In this document: one piece after another, positions 7,587 through 16,158 of the stretch | How the letters are laid out: the number at the start of each line of letters is the position of its first letter | How positions within the stretch are numbered: position 1 is the first letter of the stretch | NCBI RefSeq assembly: GCF_000069225.1 | Contig: NC_010407.1 | Span: 248,001 to 312,000, forward strand | Length of the DNA stretch: 64,000 nucleotides | Reading direction: 5' to 3' | Source of the DNA: Clavibacter sepedonicus | GTDB taxonomy: Bacteria; Actinomycetota; Actinomycetes; Actinomycetales; Microbacteriaceae | The notes under the pieces: generated by a model | What the model was told of the DNA's origin: nothing | The model's database searches: none | The model's input: only the letters and a program-made list of their open reading frames with translations | Program-made: the position numbers and the translations under genes

Positions 7587-8015
7587 CTAGGCGCGGCCGT
7601 CCACCACCCGGAATCGCTCCAGCACGATCTCGGTGTCGTCGTCGAGGGCGAACCCGTCGGGCAGCTCGGCGAGCACCTCGGCGGATCCCCAGAACCCCTC
7701 GTGCCCCGCGCGCCACTCGGCGACGGTCGTGAACCCCTCGCCCTCGTCCACCGCGTGCGCGAGCGGCACGTCGGCGAGGCGCGCGACCTCGACGTACGTC
7801 GTCTCGACCACGAGCACCGGCCGGCCGTCGGAGTCGATGACGGAGCCGCGGGATCCGACGACCGGCAGCTCCTCGTCGTCGGCGTCGTACTGGATGAGCA
7901 GCGAGCTCGTCGAGGTCTTCTCGCCCGACGCGATCGCGGCCACGAGCTGGTCCCGCAGCGGCCCGGGGAACGCGAACTCGACGGGAGGGAGGTCGGGCTC
8001 GGGCGTCGTCGTCAT
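7587..8015 (-). CDS. ASCH domain protein
   Basis: 142 residues. The domain core reads FAFPGPLRDQLVAAIASGEK followed by TSTSSL, the ASCH signature G-x-K-x-x-T-S/T. It continues with GSRGSVIDSDGRPVLVVETT, a beta-barrel segment, and EGFTTVAEWRAGHEGFW. ASCH proteins have a PUA-like fold and are thought to bind RNA or to hydrolyse modified cytidines such as N4-acetylcytidine. The ATG at 8015 is preceded by TACGAT with a 6-nt gap (leaderless). Its TAG stop is supplied by the CCTAGG target of IS copy 2, as the pre-insertion sequence would also have done. Confidence 0.85.
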   Translation of the reverse strand: MTTTPEPDLPPVEFAFPGPLRDQLVAAIASGEKTSTSSLLIQYDADDEELPVVGSRGSVIDSDGRPVLVVETTYVEVARLADVPLAHAVDEGEGFTTVAEWRAGHEGFWGSAEVLAELPDGFALDDDTEIVLERFRVVDGRA

Positions 8016-8151
8016 GTGCCGATCGTAGGAGCGCCGGGCGTGCGAGCACGCAGCCCGCACCGCTGCCGTCAACCCCCTCGTGCTCCCCGGTCGTGCGCTC
8101 CCGCTCGGGCCAGGGTGGAGGCGACCCCACAGCACGAGGAAGGCGCACCCC

Positions 8152-9060
8152 ATGAGCGAGATCCGCAACGGCGGCAACCAGTACGAGATCCAGGACCCGA
8201 TCGCGCAGTACCCGTCCCCGCCGTTCCCGCAGCAGGAGCAGACGGGCCCCGGCGACGAGATGAAGTTCGAGCCGACGCCCGACCACGGCCAGGACAGCTA
8301 CGTCGGCTTCGGCCGGCTCGCGGGCCGGAAGGTCCTCATCACCGGAGCCGACTCCGGCATCGGCAAGGCCGTCGCCATCGCGTTCGCGCGCGAGGGCGCC
8401 GACATCGCCCTCAACTTCCTCGACGAGGAGCTCGAGGACGCGCGCGACACCGCGTCCACGATCGAGCAGGACGGGCGCACCGCCGCGCTCGTGCCCGGCG
8501 ACATCTCCGACGAGACCACGTGCGGCGACATCGTGCAGGCGTCGGTGGACGCGCTCGGCGGCCTCGACTGCCTCGTGATGGTCGCGGGCTACCAGCGCAA
8601 CGAGGACGACATCCTCGACCTCGACTCCGAGCAGCTCGACCGCACGATGAAGACCAACGTGTACTCGCTGTTCTGGCTGAGCAAGGCCGTGATCCCGCAC
8701 CTGCCGAAGGGCGGCAGCATCATCACGACGAGCTCGTCGCAGGCGTACCAGCCGAGCGCGGACAAGATCGACTACGCGGTCTCGAAGGGCGCGATCCGCA
8801 ACTTCACGCAGGGGCTCGCGCAGCAGCTCGCGCCGAAGGGGGTCCGCGTCAACTCGGTCGCGCCCGGCCCGTTCTGGACCGTGCTGCAGCCCGTCGGCCA
8901 GTCGGCGTCCGACGTCGAGGAGTTCGGATCCCAGTCGGTCTACGGCCGCCCCGGCCAGCCCGCGGAGATCGCGGCGACGTACGTGTTCCTCGCGAGCCAG
9001 GAGTCGAGCTTCACGAGCGGCGAGACGATCGCAGTCACGGGCGGCACGCCCGTCCACTGA
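8152..9060 (+). CDS. SDR family oxidoreductase (YghA / general stress protein 39 type)
   Basis: 302 residues. An N-terminal extension of about 45 residues (QYPSPPFPQQEQTGPGDEMK) is typical of the YghA/GSP39 branch. The NAD(P)-binding motif is VLITGADSGIGKAVAIAFAR. Further SDR motifs are MVAGYQ (NNAG position), TNVYSLF, SSSQAYQ with the catalytic Ser, and YAVSKGA with the Y-x-x-x-K pair. PGPFW and VTGG close the domain. Expected to reduce a carbonyl or oxidise an alcohol in the cytosol, often as part of the general stress response; the substrate is unknown. GAGGAAGG provides a good ribosome site for the ATG at 8152. Confidence 0.92.
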   Translation: MSEIRNGGNQYEIQDPIAQYPSPPFPQQEQTGPGDEMKFEPTPDHGQDSYVGFGRLAGRKVLITGADSGIGKAVAIAFAREGADIALNFLDEELEDARDTASTIEQDGRTAALVPGDISDETTCGDIVQASVDALGGLDCLVMVAGYQRNEDDILDLDSEQLDRTMKTNVYSLFWLSKAVIPHLPKGGSIITTSSSQAYQPSADKIDYAVSKGAIRNFTQGLAQQLAPKGVRVNSVAPGPFWTVLQPVGQSASDVEEFGSQSVYGRPGQPAEIAATYVFLASQESSFTSGETIAVTGGTPVH

Positions 9061-9099
9061 CCGGACACGCAGCGGCCACGGCCGGGGCGGCGGGGCGCG

Positions 9100-9672
9100 T
9101 CAGAACAGGCGCGCCCCGGCGTCGTCCCCGTCTCCGTCATCGAGCGGGCGCTCGGTGCGGAGCACGGCCGGCCCGACCGTGAGGATCCCGTCGCCCAGCA
9201 GTTCGCAGCGCACCCCGCCGTGGCCGCGGAGCGCGCGGAAGGCGCCGGGCGCGAGCATCACGTCCATCCACGCGCACGGGTTCGCCGGGCGGTGGCCCTG
9301 GAACTCGACCGGCCCGTGACCCGAGTCGATGCTGAAGCGCATGCCGCGCAGCCGGTCGACGTCCGCGCCGCGCAGCAGCACGTTGCGGCGGGTGTCGACG
9401 GGATCCAGCCCCGCGTCGACCCCGAGCTCCCGGGCCACGCGCTCCACCTGCTCGACGGCCATCACCGTGACCGCCGCCGTGCGGTGCGCGCGCTGCCCGA
9501 AGTAGCGGTCGCCCACGATCCCGAGCCCGGCGCGCACGCGCACCGACGGCCGCGACGGCGGCTCGCCCGGCTCGTCCCGCGGGCCGTCGGACGGGCGACC
9601 CTCCAGCCGGTGCACCGGCGAGGCGACGAGGAACGCGACCTCCACGCGGTGCTCGAACGGGAGGTCGGCCAT
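9100..9672 (-). CDS. MOSC domain protein
   Basis: 190 residues. It shows the MOSC (molybdenum cofactor sulfurase C-terminal) layout: AGLGIVGDRYFG near the N-terminus, VEQVERVARELG, DTRRNVLLRGADVDRLRG and NPCAWMDVM with the conserved cysteine. The ending is GGVRCELLGDGILTVG. MOSC proteins handle metal-sulfur transfer or reduce N-hydroxylated compounds (YiiM-like) with Moco. TACGAT lies 6 nt before the ATG at 9672, so it is probably leaderless. It converges on the SDR gene, with a 39-bp gap. Confidence 0.85.
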   Translation of the reverse strand: MADLPFEHRVEVAFLVASPVHRLEGRPSDGPRDEPGEPPSRPSVRVRAGLGIVGDRYFGQRAHRTAAVTVMAVEQVERVARELGVDAGLDPVDTRRNVLLRGADVDRLRGMRFSIDSGHGPVEFQGHRPANPCAWMDVMLAPGAFRALRGHGGVRCELLGDGILTVGPAVLRTERPLDDGDGDDAGARLF

Positions 9673-9780
9673 CCGGGAATCGTACGTCCCCCTACCACGG
9701 GGTACGTCGGCCCGGGGCAGACCGTCCACTCGTGGCTATCATCGATGAGCGGGACGGGGTGACCGCATCCGGGGGGTCAC

Positions 9781-11481
9781 GTGGGCGAGCTTGCTCCCTC
9801 CGACGTGCCGCGCGGTCAGCGCTCCCGCGCGCAGGCCGTGTTCCGCAGCATGACCTTCTCGAAGCCGCTGCACGCGCAGCTGCCCTTCATCCTGAGCCTC
9901 GCCGTGGTCGGCGTCGTCGCGGGGACGGGGGACCTCGCCTCCGTGGCGGATCCCGTGTTCGTCGCGGGTGCCGTCATCGCCGCGATCGTCACCATCGTCG
10001 CGGCCGCCGTCCCCTGGGATCGCATCGACTCCGACTGGGTGGCCGTGCTGCCCATGCTCGACTTCGTCGCGCTCGCCCTCTGCCGCGACGCGATCGCCGA
10101 CCAGGTGCCGTCGACCACGTTCCTCCTCGTGTTCCCCGTGATCTGGCTCGCGTACGCCTTCCCACTGCACGTCCTGTGGCTCGGCGCCATCGGCACGGCG
10201 TCGGTGCTGGCGCTGCCCTACGTCCGGGCGGGCACCCTGCCGGACGGCACGACCGGCTGGTCGCACCTCGTCGTGCTCCCCCTCGTGATGCTCCTCGTCG
10301 CCGTCGCCGTGAACCTCCTGGCCCAGCAGCTGATCCGGCAGCACGCGCGCCTGGAGGAGATGCAGCTCGAGCTGACCGGCACGCTCGTCGACCTGCAGGA
10401 GCGCAACTCGATCATCGACGGCGTGCTCGACGCGATCGACGACACGGTGACCGTCCTCGACGCCGAGGGCCGTGTCATGCTGCGCAACCGCGCCGCGCAC
10501 GACCTCATGGCGCTCGCCGACCCCCTCGACCCGGACGATCCCATGCTCGGCCGTCTCGTCTACGAGGAGGACCGCACCACCGTCGTCCCGCCCGAGCGGC
10601 AGCCCGTGGCCCGCGCCCGGGCCGGTGAGGTCGTCGGCCGCGAGGTGTACTGGGTGGGCGACGGCGGCGCGCAGAAGGCCGTGCTCGCGTCGATCTCCCC
10701 GCTCGTGGACGGCGCGGGGCGCACCTTCGGCACGGTCGTGGTCAGCACCGACGTGACGGCGCTCGCGCTCGCGGTCACCGAGCGCGAGGAGTTCGTCGCG
10801 AGCGTCTCGCACGAGCTGAAGACGCCGCTCACCTCGATCCTCGGCTACGTCGAGCTCATCGCCGACGACCTCGAGGAGGACGACCTCGACGACCGGATCA
10901 CCGCCGCCCGCCTCGCCATCGTGGAGCGCAACGCGCAGCGCCTCCTCGGGCTCATCGGCGACCTCCTCACGGCGGCCCAGCACCGGCTCGCGGTCAACCG
11001 CAACCTCGTCGACGTGGGCGAGATCGTCGAGAACGCGCTCGACGTGATCCGCCCGCACGCGCAGGCGAGCGGCGTCACCCTGGTCGAGCCGGAGTACGAG
11101 GAGCTGGTCGCCGAGGTCGACGCCGTGCGCATCGGCCAGGTGCTCGACAACCTGCTCAGCAACGCGGTGAAGTACACGCCGGAGGGCGGCACGGTCACCA
11201 CCGCGGTGGGGGTCGAGGGCGAGCACCTCAGCCTCTGCGTGACCGACGACGGCGTGGGCATGTCGGCGGAGGACACGGCGCAGCTGTTCACGCGCTTCTT
11301 CCGCACCAACTCCGCCCGCGCGAGCACGGTCGCCGGCGTGGGGCTCGGCCTGAGCATCACCCGCTCGATCGTGGAGGCGCACGACGGGTCCATCGAGGTG
11401 GAGAGCACCCTCGGCACGGGCACCACGATGCGCGTGCGGCTGCCGTTGCGCGTCGCCCGTGCCGCACCGCGCCCGACTTGA
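9781..11481 (+). CDS. Membrane sensor histidine kinase with PAS domain
   Basis: 566 residues. Residues about 33-180 form five to six membrane helices. PAS-like region about 205-325 (IIDGVLDAIDDTVTVLDAEG). The dimerisation/phosphoacceptor box is FVASVSHELKTPLTSILGY with His344. The ATPase domain has the N box LDNLLSNAVKYTPEGG, the G1 box VTDDGVGM, the F box LFTRFFRT and the G2 box GVGLGLSIT. It autophosphorylates and probably passes phosphate to the OmpR-type regulator encoded on the opposite strand at 12591-13457. The GTG at 9781 follows GGGGGG. The small Hpt-like gene lies downstream on the same strand. Confidence 0.92.
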   Translation: MGELAPSDVPRGQRSRAQAVFRSMTFSKPLHAQLPFILSLAVVGVVAGTGDLASVADPVFVAGAVIAAIVTIVAAAVPWDRIDSDWVAVLPMLDFVALALCRDAIADQVPSTTFLLVFPVIWLAYAFPLHVLWLGAIGTASVLALPYVRAGTLPDGTTGWSHLVVLPLVMLLVAVAVNLLAQQLIRQHARLEEMQLELTGTLVDLQERNSIIDGVLDAIDDTVTVLDAEGRVMLRNRAAHDLMALADPLDPDDPMLGRLVYEEDRTTVVPPERQPVARARAGEVVGREVYWVGDGGAQKAVLASISPLVDGAGRTFGTVVVSTDVTALALAVTEREEFVASVSHELKTPLTSILGYVELIADDLEEDDLDDRITAARLAIVERNAQRLLGLIGDLLTAAQHRLAVNRNLVDVGEIVENALDVIRPHAQASGVTLVEPEYEELVAEVDAVRIGQVLDNLLSNAVKYTPEGGTVTTAVGVEGEHLSLCVTDDGVGMSAEDTAQLFTRFFRTNSARASTVAGVGLGLSITRSIVEAHDGSIEVESTLGTGTTMRVRLPLRVARAAPRPT

Positions 11482-11714
11482 GCTGATCTTGTCCCGACCT
11501 TGATCGGATCCGGCATCCGGCGATGACAGGCTCGTGCAACGACGGGGCCACCCGTCCGACACGAGCGATCGAAGGACCGGATGACCCCCCACGACCACCC
11601 CGCGAGCGGCACCCGAGCCGCACGCACCGGGTGCCGTACCGGGTCGACGGATGCGCGGCCGGTACCCGACGGCGGCCTCCCCGGTCCTTCGGATCGTCTC
11701 GTCGGCGGCCGGGC

Positions 11715-12398
11715 GTGAGCGCCCACGCCGCCCGCGTGCCGCAGCTCCCCCCGCTCCTCGACGTCCGCGTCCTGGAGCAGCTGCTGGCCGAGCTGTCGGA
11801 CGTGCCCGGCCCTGTCCGACTGTCCGTCGTCCCCGCGACGGACGCCCCCGCTCCGCCCCCCGGCGTTCCCGCGCCGGGCGGCGTGACCCCGCCGCGCGGC
11901 CACCCCGAGCCGCGCCGCGGGACCCCGTCGTCCGGATCCCCCCGTCCGGACGACCGCCTCGCGACCCCTGGTGCCCCCGCACCGGGTTGCGGGCAGGCGC
12001 CGGCCGGATCCCCCCGTCCGGTCGGCGCCCCGACCTCCGCCCCGGCTGCCTCGGAGCCGACCTGCCCCGGAGCGCTCACCGACGGCCAGCACGCCTGCAT
12101 CGACTTCCTGCGCTTCTTCGTCGACCTGTGGCCGAGCCGCTGGGAGCGCCTCGACGCCGCCGTGCGCGCCGGCGACCGCGCGGCCGCGCTCGACGCGTGC
12201 CTGAGCGTGAAGAGCTCGGCGGCGATGGTCGGCGCGCTCCTGCTCAGCGACGCCGCGGGGCAGCTCGAGCGCGCCATCCGCGCCGCCGACCACGGCCGCG
12301 CCACGGCGATGCTGCCGGAGCTCGGCGAGGCGGGTGTGCGGAGCATGGACGCCATGCGCTCCTGGGTCCGCGCCGAGGCGGGACACCCGCCCGACTAG
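11715..12398 (+). CDS. Hpt-like protein lacking the phosphoacceptor histidine
   Basis: 227 residues when started at GTG 11715 (a longer form from 11523 is open but low-complexity). N-terminal segment PLLDVRVLEQLLAELSD resembles the first helix of an Hpt domain, followed by about 80 residues of Pro/Gly-rich linker. The C-terminal four-helix-like region contains ALDACLSVKSSAAMVGALLL. This aligns with the Hpt motif A-H-x-L-K-G-S-A-x-x-x-G-A, but with Leu where the phosphorylated His should be. It may be a degenerate phosphotransfer domain that binds kinase or regulator without carrying phosphate. It is flanked by a kinase and a response regulator. The role is inferred. Confidence 0.55.
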   Translation: MSAHAARVPQLPPLLDVRVLEQLLAELSDVPGPVRLSVVPATDAPAPPPGVPAPGGVTPPRGHPEPRRGTPSSGSPRPDDRLATPGAPAPGCGQAPAGSPRPVGAPTSAPAASEPTCPGALTDGQHACIDFLRFFVDLWPSRWERLDAAVRAGDRAAALDACLSVKSSAAMVGALLLSDAAGQLERAIRAADHGRATAMLPELGEAGVRSMDAMRSWVRAEAGHPPD

Positions 12399-12513
12399 AC
12401 CCGTGCGCGCGGCCGCCCCCACGGCCGACGCTCACGCCCGACCGGCTCCCGCGACAGGCCGGTCGGAGGATAGGAGCGGGATCCCACCCGAAGGGACCCC
12501 GATCCACGGCGCA

Positions 12514-12546
12514 GCTGCCGCGGGACCCGTGCGGTCCCGCGGCAGC
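12514..12546. terminator. Bidirectional terminator hairpin
   Basis: A 14-bp perfect stem, GCTGCCGCGGGACC / GGTCCCGCGGCAGC, with loop CGTGC lies between two converging genes (the Hpt-like gene and the response regulator). Confidence 0.7.
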
Positions 12547-12590
12547 CCCGTGCCCGTCGGCGACGGCGTCGGCGCCCGGCGCCCGGTGCG

Positions 12591-13457
12591 TCAGCCGCGC
12601 GGCGGCGCGAGCCGGTAGCCGACGCCGCGCACCGTCTGGATCCACCGCGCCTCGCGCGGGTCGTCGTGCAGCTTCCGGCGCAGGTTGCCGAGGTGCACCT
12701 CGACGGCGCGCTCCTCCGGCTCGGTGGAGGAGGCGACGGCGTAGGAGCCGCTGCGGATGTCGCGCACGAGGTCGCCCTTCGTGCGCACGCGCCCGCCGCT
12801 CGCGAGGATCGAGGCGAGGAGGTCGAACTCGGTGCGCGTGAGGTCGACGGGCTCGCCGTCGACCGTGACGTGCCGGGTGCCCTCGTCGAGCTCGAGGCCG
12901 TTGTGGCGGAGGACCTCGTCGTCCGGCGTGGCCTCGGTCGTCGGGGCGGGCGGGACGACGGTCGTAGTGGCGACGGCCGCGGGCTGCACGGGCTGCACCG
13001 GCTCGTCCGCGTCGACCGCCGCCTCGGGGACGTCGGGAGCCGCGGGGATGCCGGCCGCGGGCGTCGTCGTCGTGTCCCCTCCTCCGCCGCGCGGGCGTCG
13101 CATCATCGCGGAGATGCGGGCGCGGAGCTCGCGCGGGCGGAACGGCTTCACGATGTAGTCGTCGGCGCCGGCCTCGAGCCCGAGCAGGGTGTCGACCTCC
13201 TCGCCCTGGGCCGTGAGCATCACGATGTAGGCGTCGCTCACGAGGCGGATGCGCCGCGCGGCCTCGAAGCCGTCGAAGTCGGGCAGGCCCACGTCGAGCG
13301 TGATGACGTCGGGGGAGACCTCCTCGGCCAGCCGCACGCCCTCGGTCGCGGTGCCGGCGGCGTGCACCTCGAAGCCGCCCTGGCGCAGGACCACCTCGAG
13401 CAGCTGGCGGATGTCGCCGTCGTCCTCGATGACCAGAGCCACACGTCCGCTGTCCAC
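12591..13457 (-). CDS. OmpR/PhoB-family response regulator with long linker
   Basis: 288 residues. The receiver domain (1-120) has the acidic pocket EDD at 11-13, the phosphoacceptor Asp55 in VITLDVGLPDFDG, the LTAQ switch threonine, and the VKPF lysine. A winged-helix DNA-binding domain covers about 195-285 (LTRTEFDLLASILASGGRV, then VEVHLGNLRRKL and IQTVRGVGYRL). The two are joined by about 70 residues rich in Ala/Pro/Thr/Val, much longer than the usual 5-20 residue linker. GTG start at 13457. Likely partner of the sensor kinase at 9781-11481; the genes converge rather than form an operon. Confidence 0.9.
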   Translation of the reverse strand: MDSGRVALVIEDDGDIRQLLEVVLRQGGFEVHAAGTATEGVRLAEEVSPDVITLDVGLPDFDGFEAARRIRLVSDAYIVMLTAQGEEVDTLLGLEAGADDYIVKPFRPRELRARISAMMRRPRGGGGDTTTTPAAGIPAAPDVPEAAVDADEPVQPVQPAAVATTTVVPPAPTTEATPDDEVLRHNGLELDEGTRHVTVDGEPVDLTRTEFDLLASILASGGRVRTKGDLVRDIRSGSYAVASSTEPEERAVEVHLGNLRRKLHDDPREARWIQTVRGVGYRLAPPRG

Positions 13458-13590
13458 TACCGCCCCCTCGCATGCCGCATGCGCGGCCGTACTCCCGGAT
13501 CCGCGTCAGGCGCGCCGGACCTCCCACGCTAGCGGACCGCCGCACCCGCGCTCCCGCGGCGGCGGCCGCCTGCCGGACGGTCGCCCGGGA

Positions 13591-13959
13591 TCAGGTGATC
13601 GGGGAGGAGCCGGGCACGGAGACGAGCACGAGCACGGCGCCGAGGATGTACGCCGCGAGCGAGGCGCCCACGCCGATCAGGAGCACCAGCCAGGGTCGCG
13701 TGCGCCCGCGGATCATGCCGACCAGCGCGACGATGACGGCGATCCCCGTGAGCATGAGCGGGCCCGCGACGGCGATCCCGTAGCCGATCGTGAAGAGCGA
13801 GTCGCGGCAGACGTAGGCGTCCACGTCGCACGAGTCGGTGACGAAGATGAGGCCGAGCCCGAGGGCGGCGATGCTGCCGCCGACGACCGCGGCCACGAGC
13901 ATCGAGACGAGCGTCGTGACGAGGATGCGGCGGTCGATCCGCAGGATCCAGCGGGGCAC
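13591..13959 (-). CDS. Three-helix membrane protein, unknown; start possibly upstream
   Basis: 122 residues from GTG 13959. Three hydrophobic stretches: residues 13-40, 58-82 and 90-113. The first loop has two cysteines (DSCDVDAYVCRD) that may form an extracytoplasmic disulfide. The family is not recognised. The frame runs on upstream (DDDPAGPDWVPRW), while a second frame from a GTG at about 14127 encodes an Arg-rich segment (MTPDDDQTPERGRRASRGRR) ending at a TGA right where this frame could take over. The real gene may thus be longer and frameshifted, or two genes may overlap. The 13960-14216 interval holds nothing else I can identify. Confidence 0.6.
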   Translation of the reverse strand: MPRWILRIDRRILVTTLVSMLVAAVVGGSIAALGLGLIFVTDSCDVDAYVCRDSLFTIGYGIAVAGPLMLTGIAVIVALVGMIRGRTRPWLVLLIGVGASLAAYILGAVLVLVSVPGSSPIT

Positions 13960-14216
13960 CCAGTCGGGGCCGGCGGGGTCGTCGTCACGCGCGTCCGCGC
14001 GGGAGCGTCGGCAGGGCGATGCGGGGGACCTCCGGCAGGCGCCGTCGTCGGGCCGGCGGGGCGGCGGACCGGCGCCCGCGGGAGGCGCGGCGGCCGCGCT
14101 CCGGGGTCTGGTCGTCGTCGGGGGTCACGGCACGAGACTACGGGGCGCGTCACGCGGGGCCGGAATCGCGGGGTGCGGGTGCACGGCGAGCGGCCACGCC
14201 GGCGACGGCCGGCGGG

Positions 14217-15053
14217 TCAGAAGATCATCGGCCGGTCGTCGTCGAGCTCGGTCTCCACGTCGAGGTCGACGGCCACCGGCACGTGGTCGCTCGGGCCGTC
14301 GCCCTTGCGCTCGTCGCGGTGGATCCGCGGCGCGCCCACGAGCTCGGAGAACCGGTCGTTCCCGAGGATGAAGTCGATCCGCATGCCCTCGTTCCGCGGG
14401 AACCGCAGCTGCTGGTAGTCCCAGTAGGTGTAGCCCTCGGGGATCGACGGCCGCACGACGTCCGCGAGCCCGGCGTCGAGGAAGGCGGCGAAGGCGGCGC
14501 GCTCCGGCTCGGAGGTGTGCGTCTTGCCCTCGAAGAGCGCGGGATCCCAGACGTCGGTGTCGAGCGGCGCGACGTTCCAGTCGCCCATGAGCGCGAGCGG
14601 GGTGGCGGGATCCGCGGCGAGCCAGGCGCGCGTGTCGGCCGCGAGCGCCTGGAGCCACTCGAGCTTGTAGGAGTAGTGCGGGTCGTCGAGCGCGCGGCCG
14701 TTGGGCACGTAGAGGCTCCACAGGCGGACGCCCGCGACGGTCGCGCCCATCGCACGGGCCTCGAGCGGCGGCTGACCTGTGGCGTCGGGCTTGCCGAAGC
14801 GGGGCATCCCCTCGAACGTCGTCACGACGTCCTCGAGCGGCAGGCGGCTCGCGATCGCGACGCCGTTCCACTGGCTGAGGCCGTGCACGGCGACCTCGTA
14901 GTCGGCCTCCTCGAACGCCGCCATCGGGAACTGCTCGGGCTTGCACTTGATCTCCTGCATGGCCAGCACGTCGACGTCCTCGCGGACGAGCCAGTCGACG
15001 ACGCGTCCCACTCGGGTGCGGATGGAGTTGACGTTCCAGGTGGCGACGCGCAT
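14217..15053 (-). CDS. xthA: Exodeoxyribonuclease III (AP endonuclease)
   Basis: 278 residues, the full length of the ExoIII family. Catalytic motifs: ATWNVNSIRTR, MQEIKC (metal-binding Glu), WSLYVPNGR, MGDWNVAP (Asp and Asn), and the terminal SDHVPVAVDL with the catalytic His. It cleaves DNA 5' to abasic sites and degrades 3' ends in base-excision repair in the cytosol. TACCGT lies 6 nt before the ATG at 15053, indicating a leaderless transcript. A C-terminal acidic tail ETELDDDRPMIF follows the core. Confidence 0.95.
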   Translation of the reverse strand: MRVATWNVNSIRTRVGRVVDWLVREDVDVLAMQEIKCKPEQFPMAAFEEADYEVAVHGLSQWNGVAIASRLPLEDVVTTFEGMPRFGKPDATGQPPLEARAMGATVAGVRLWSLYVPNGRALDDPHYSYKLEWLQALAADTRAWLAADPATPLALMGDWNVAPLDTDVWDPALFEGKTHTSEPERAAFAAFLDAGLADVVRPSIPEGYTYWDYQQLRFPRNEGMRIDFILGNDRFSELVGAPRIHRDERKGDGPSDHVPVAVDLDVETELDDDRPMIF

Positions 15054-15121
15054 GCGTCCACGGTACCGGGCGACCGGGACGCGGCCGGGCGGGGGGAGAC
15101 GCCGGAACGGGTCGGGCCGGG

Positions 15122-15520
15122 TCAGCCGATGCTGCCGACGCGCACCGTGACGGCCGCCCGCGCGGCGGCGTCCGTGCCGATCGCGTCGGACAGGCGGGCG
15201 CGGATGGCGTCGACGGCGGCGCGCGCGGTGTCGCTCGCGCGGCTCGACGCGTCCACCGCGATGGACGCCTCGACGAGCACGGTACCCTCGCCGGTCTCGA
15301 CGGTGACGAGCTGCTCGGTCGCGGTCGACGACCCGGCCACGACGCCCTCGACCACCTGTTGGGCGGCGAGCAGGATCGGGGAGCGCGGCGCGTACACGTC
15401 GGCCACGCCCGCGACGCCGCGGAGGACCGCGGTCAGGTCGCGCGACAGGTCGGCGGCGGAGGGCAGCGGCACGGGGACGGGGGCGGGCGACGCGGCCGAC
15501 GCGTCATCGTCGAGGGTCAT
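15122..15520 (-). CDS. Small Asp23-cluster protein
   Basis: 132 residues, acidic and Ala/Val-rich. It contains repeating alternating hydrophobic segments: DLTAVLRGVAGVADVYAPRS, TVLVEASIAVDASSRASDTA and AAVTVRVGSIG. The pattern (x-V-x-V-x-I-x-V) and the position as the last gene of the sigma/Asp23 operon suggest a shortened relative of Asp23/Gls24 or an accessory to it, but the match is not conclusive. Its ATG overlaps the stop of the upstream Asp23 gene (ATGA), so translation is coupled. Confidence 0.6.
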   Translation of the reverse strand: MTLDDDASAASPAPVPVPLPSAADLSRDLTAVLRGVAGVADVYAPRSPILLAAQQVVEGVVAGSSTATEQLVTVETGEGTVLVEASIAVDASSRASDTARAAVDAIRARLSDAIGTDAAARAAVTVRVGSIG

Positions 15521-16158
15521 CCGGCCTCCTCCGGCACGGGACGCGCCTGCACGTCCACCACGGTCACGTCGATGCCCTCGACGCGCAGCTCGGTGTGCCG
15601 GAGCAGGGCCGCGTGCACCCGCTCGCGCACGCGCTGCGCGAGCTCGGGCAGCGGATCCCCCCAGACGACGCTCACGGTGAGCCCCACGCGCACAGGCTCG
15701 CCCGCCACCGTGACGTCGCCGTCGAGTGTGCACCGCCCGACGAGCACGCCCGGCACCTCGTCGCCGGCCTGCCGCACCAGGGCGCGCACGGCACCCTCGG
15801 TGAGCGCGAGGCTGACCGCGGGATCCGGGTGCGAGAGCGGGATGTCGCGGCCGGCGCGCGACTCGCGGCTGATGTGGGCGAGCACGCCGCGGAAGAAGTC
15901 GTCGCCGGGCGCCTCCTGCTCCTCCGCCTCGACCTGCACGAGCTCGCGGCCGAGGTCGCGCATGTGCTCGAGGGCGCGCAGCGCGTTGCGGGTCTCGGGG
16001 TCGTCCTCGTAGGCCGCGATGCGCGGCGTGCGCCCGCGGTCGAGGTAGTCGGCGAGGGCGGCCATGTCGAGGGGCGTGCCGTCGGCGTCGAGCGCGGGTG
16101 CGGTGGCGGGATCCCCGGGCAGGCGCTCCCCGGGATCGCCCGGTCCGGTGCCGCTCAT
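15517..16158 (-). CDS. Asp23/Gls24-family envelope stress protein
   Basis: 213 residues. The N-terminal part resembles an anti-sigma or tether segment (LADYLDRGRTPRIAAYEDDP, RALEHMRDLGRELVQVEAEE). The C-terminal half has the Asp23 fold pattern (VRVGLTVSVVWGDPLPELAQ, RVEGIDVTVVDVQ). Asp23-like proteins form membrane-associated networks in Gram-positive envelope stress. I chose ATG 16158 because GGAGG sits 7 nt upstream and the codon overlaps the sigma factor's TGA (ATGA). Middle gene of a three-gene operon with the sigma factor upstream. Confidence 0.72.
   Translation of the reverse strand: MSGTGPGDPGERLPGDPATAPALDADGTPLDMAALADYLDRGRTPRIAAYEDDPETRNALRALEHMRDLGRELVQVEAEEQEAPGDDFFRGVLAHISRESRAGRDIPLSHPDPAVSLALTEGAVRALVRQAGDEVPGVLVGRCTLDGDVTVAGEPVRVGLTVSVVWGDPLPELAQRVRERVHAALLRHTELRVEGIDVTVVDVQARPVPEEAG

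Noticed and set aside
741-7591. Composite transposon made of the two IS481 copies
   Set aside because: The outer flanks differ (GCTAGC and CCTAGG) and each copy has its own CTAG target; genes between them are ordinary.
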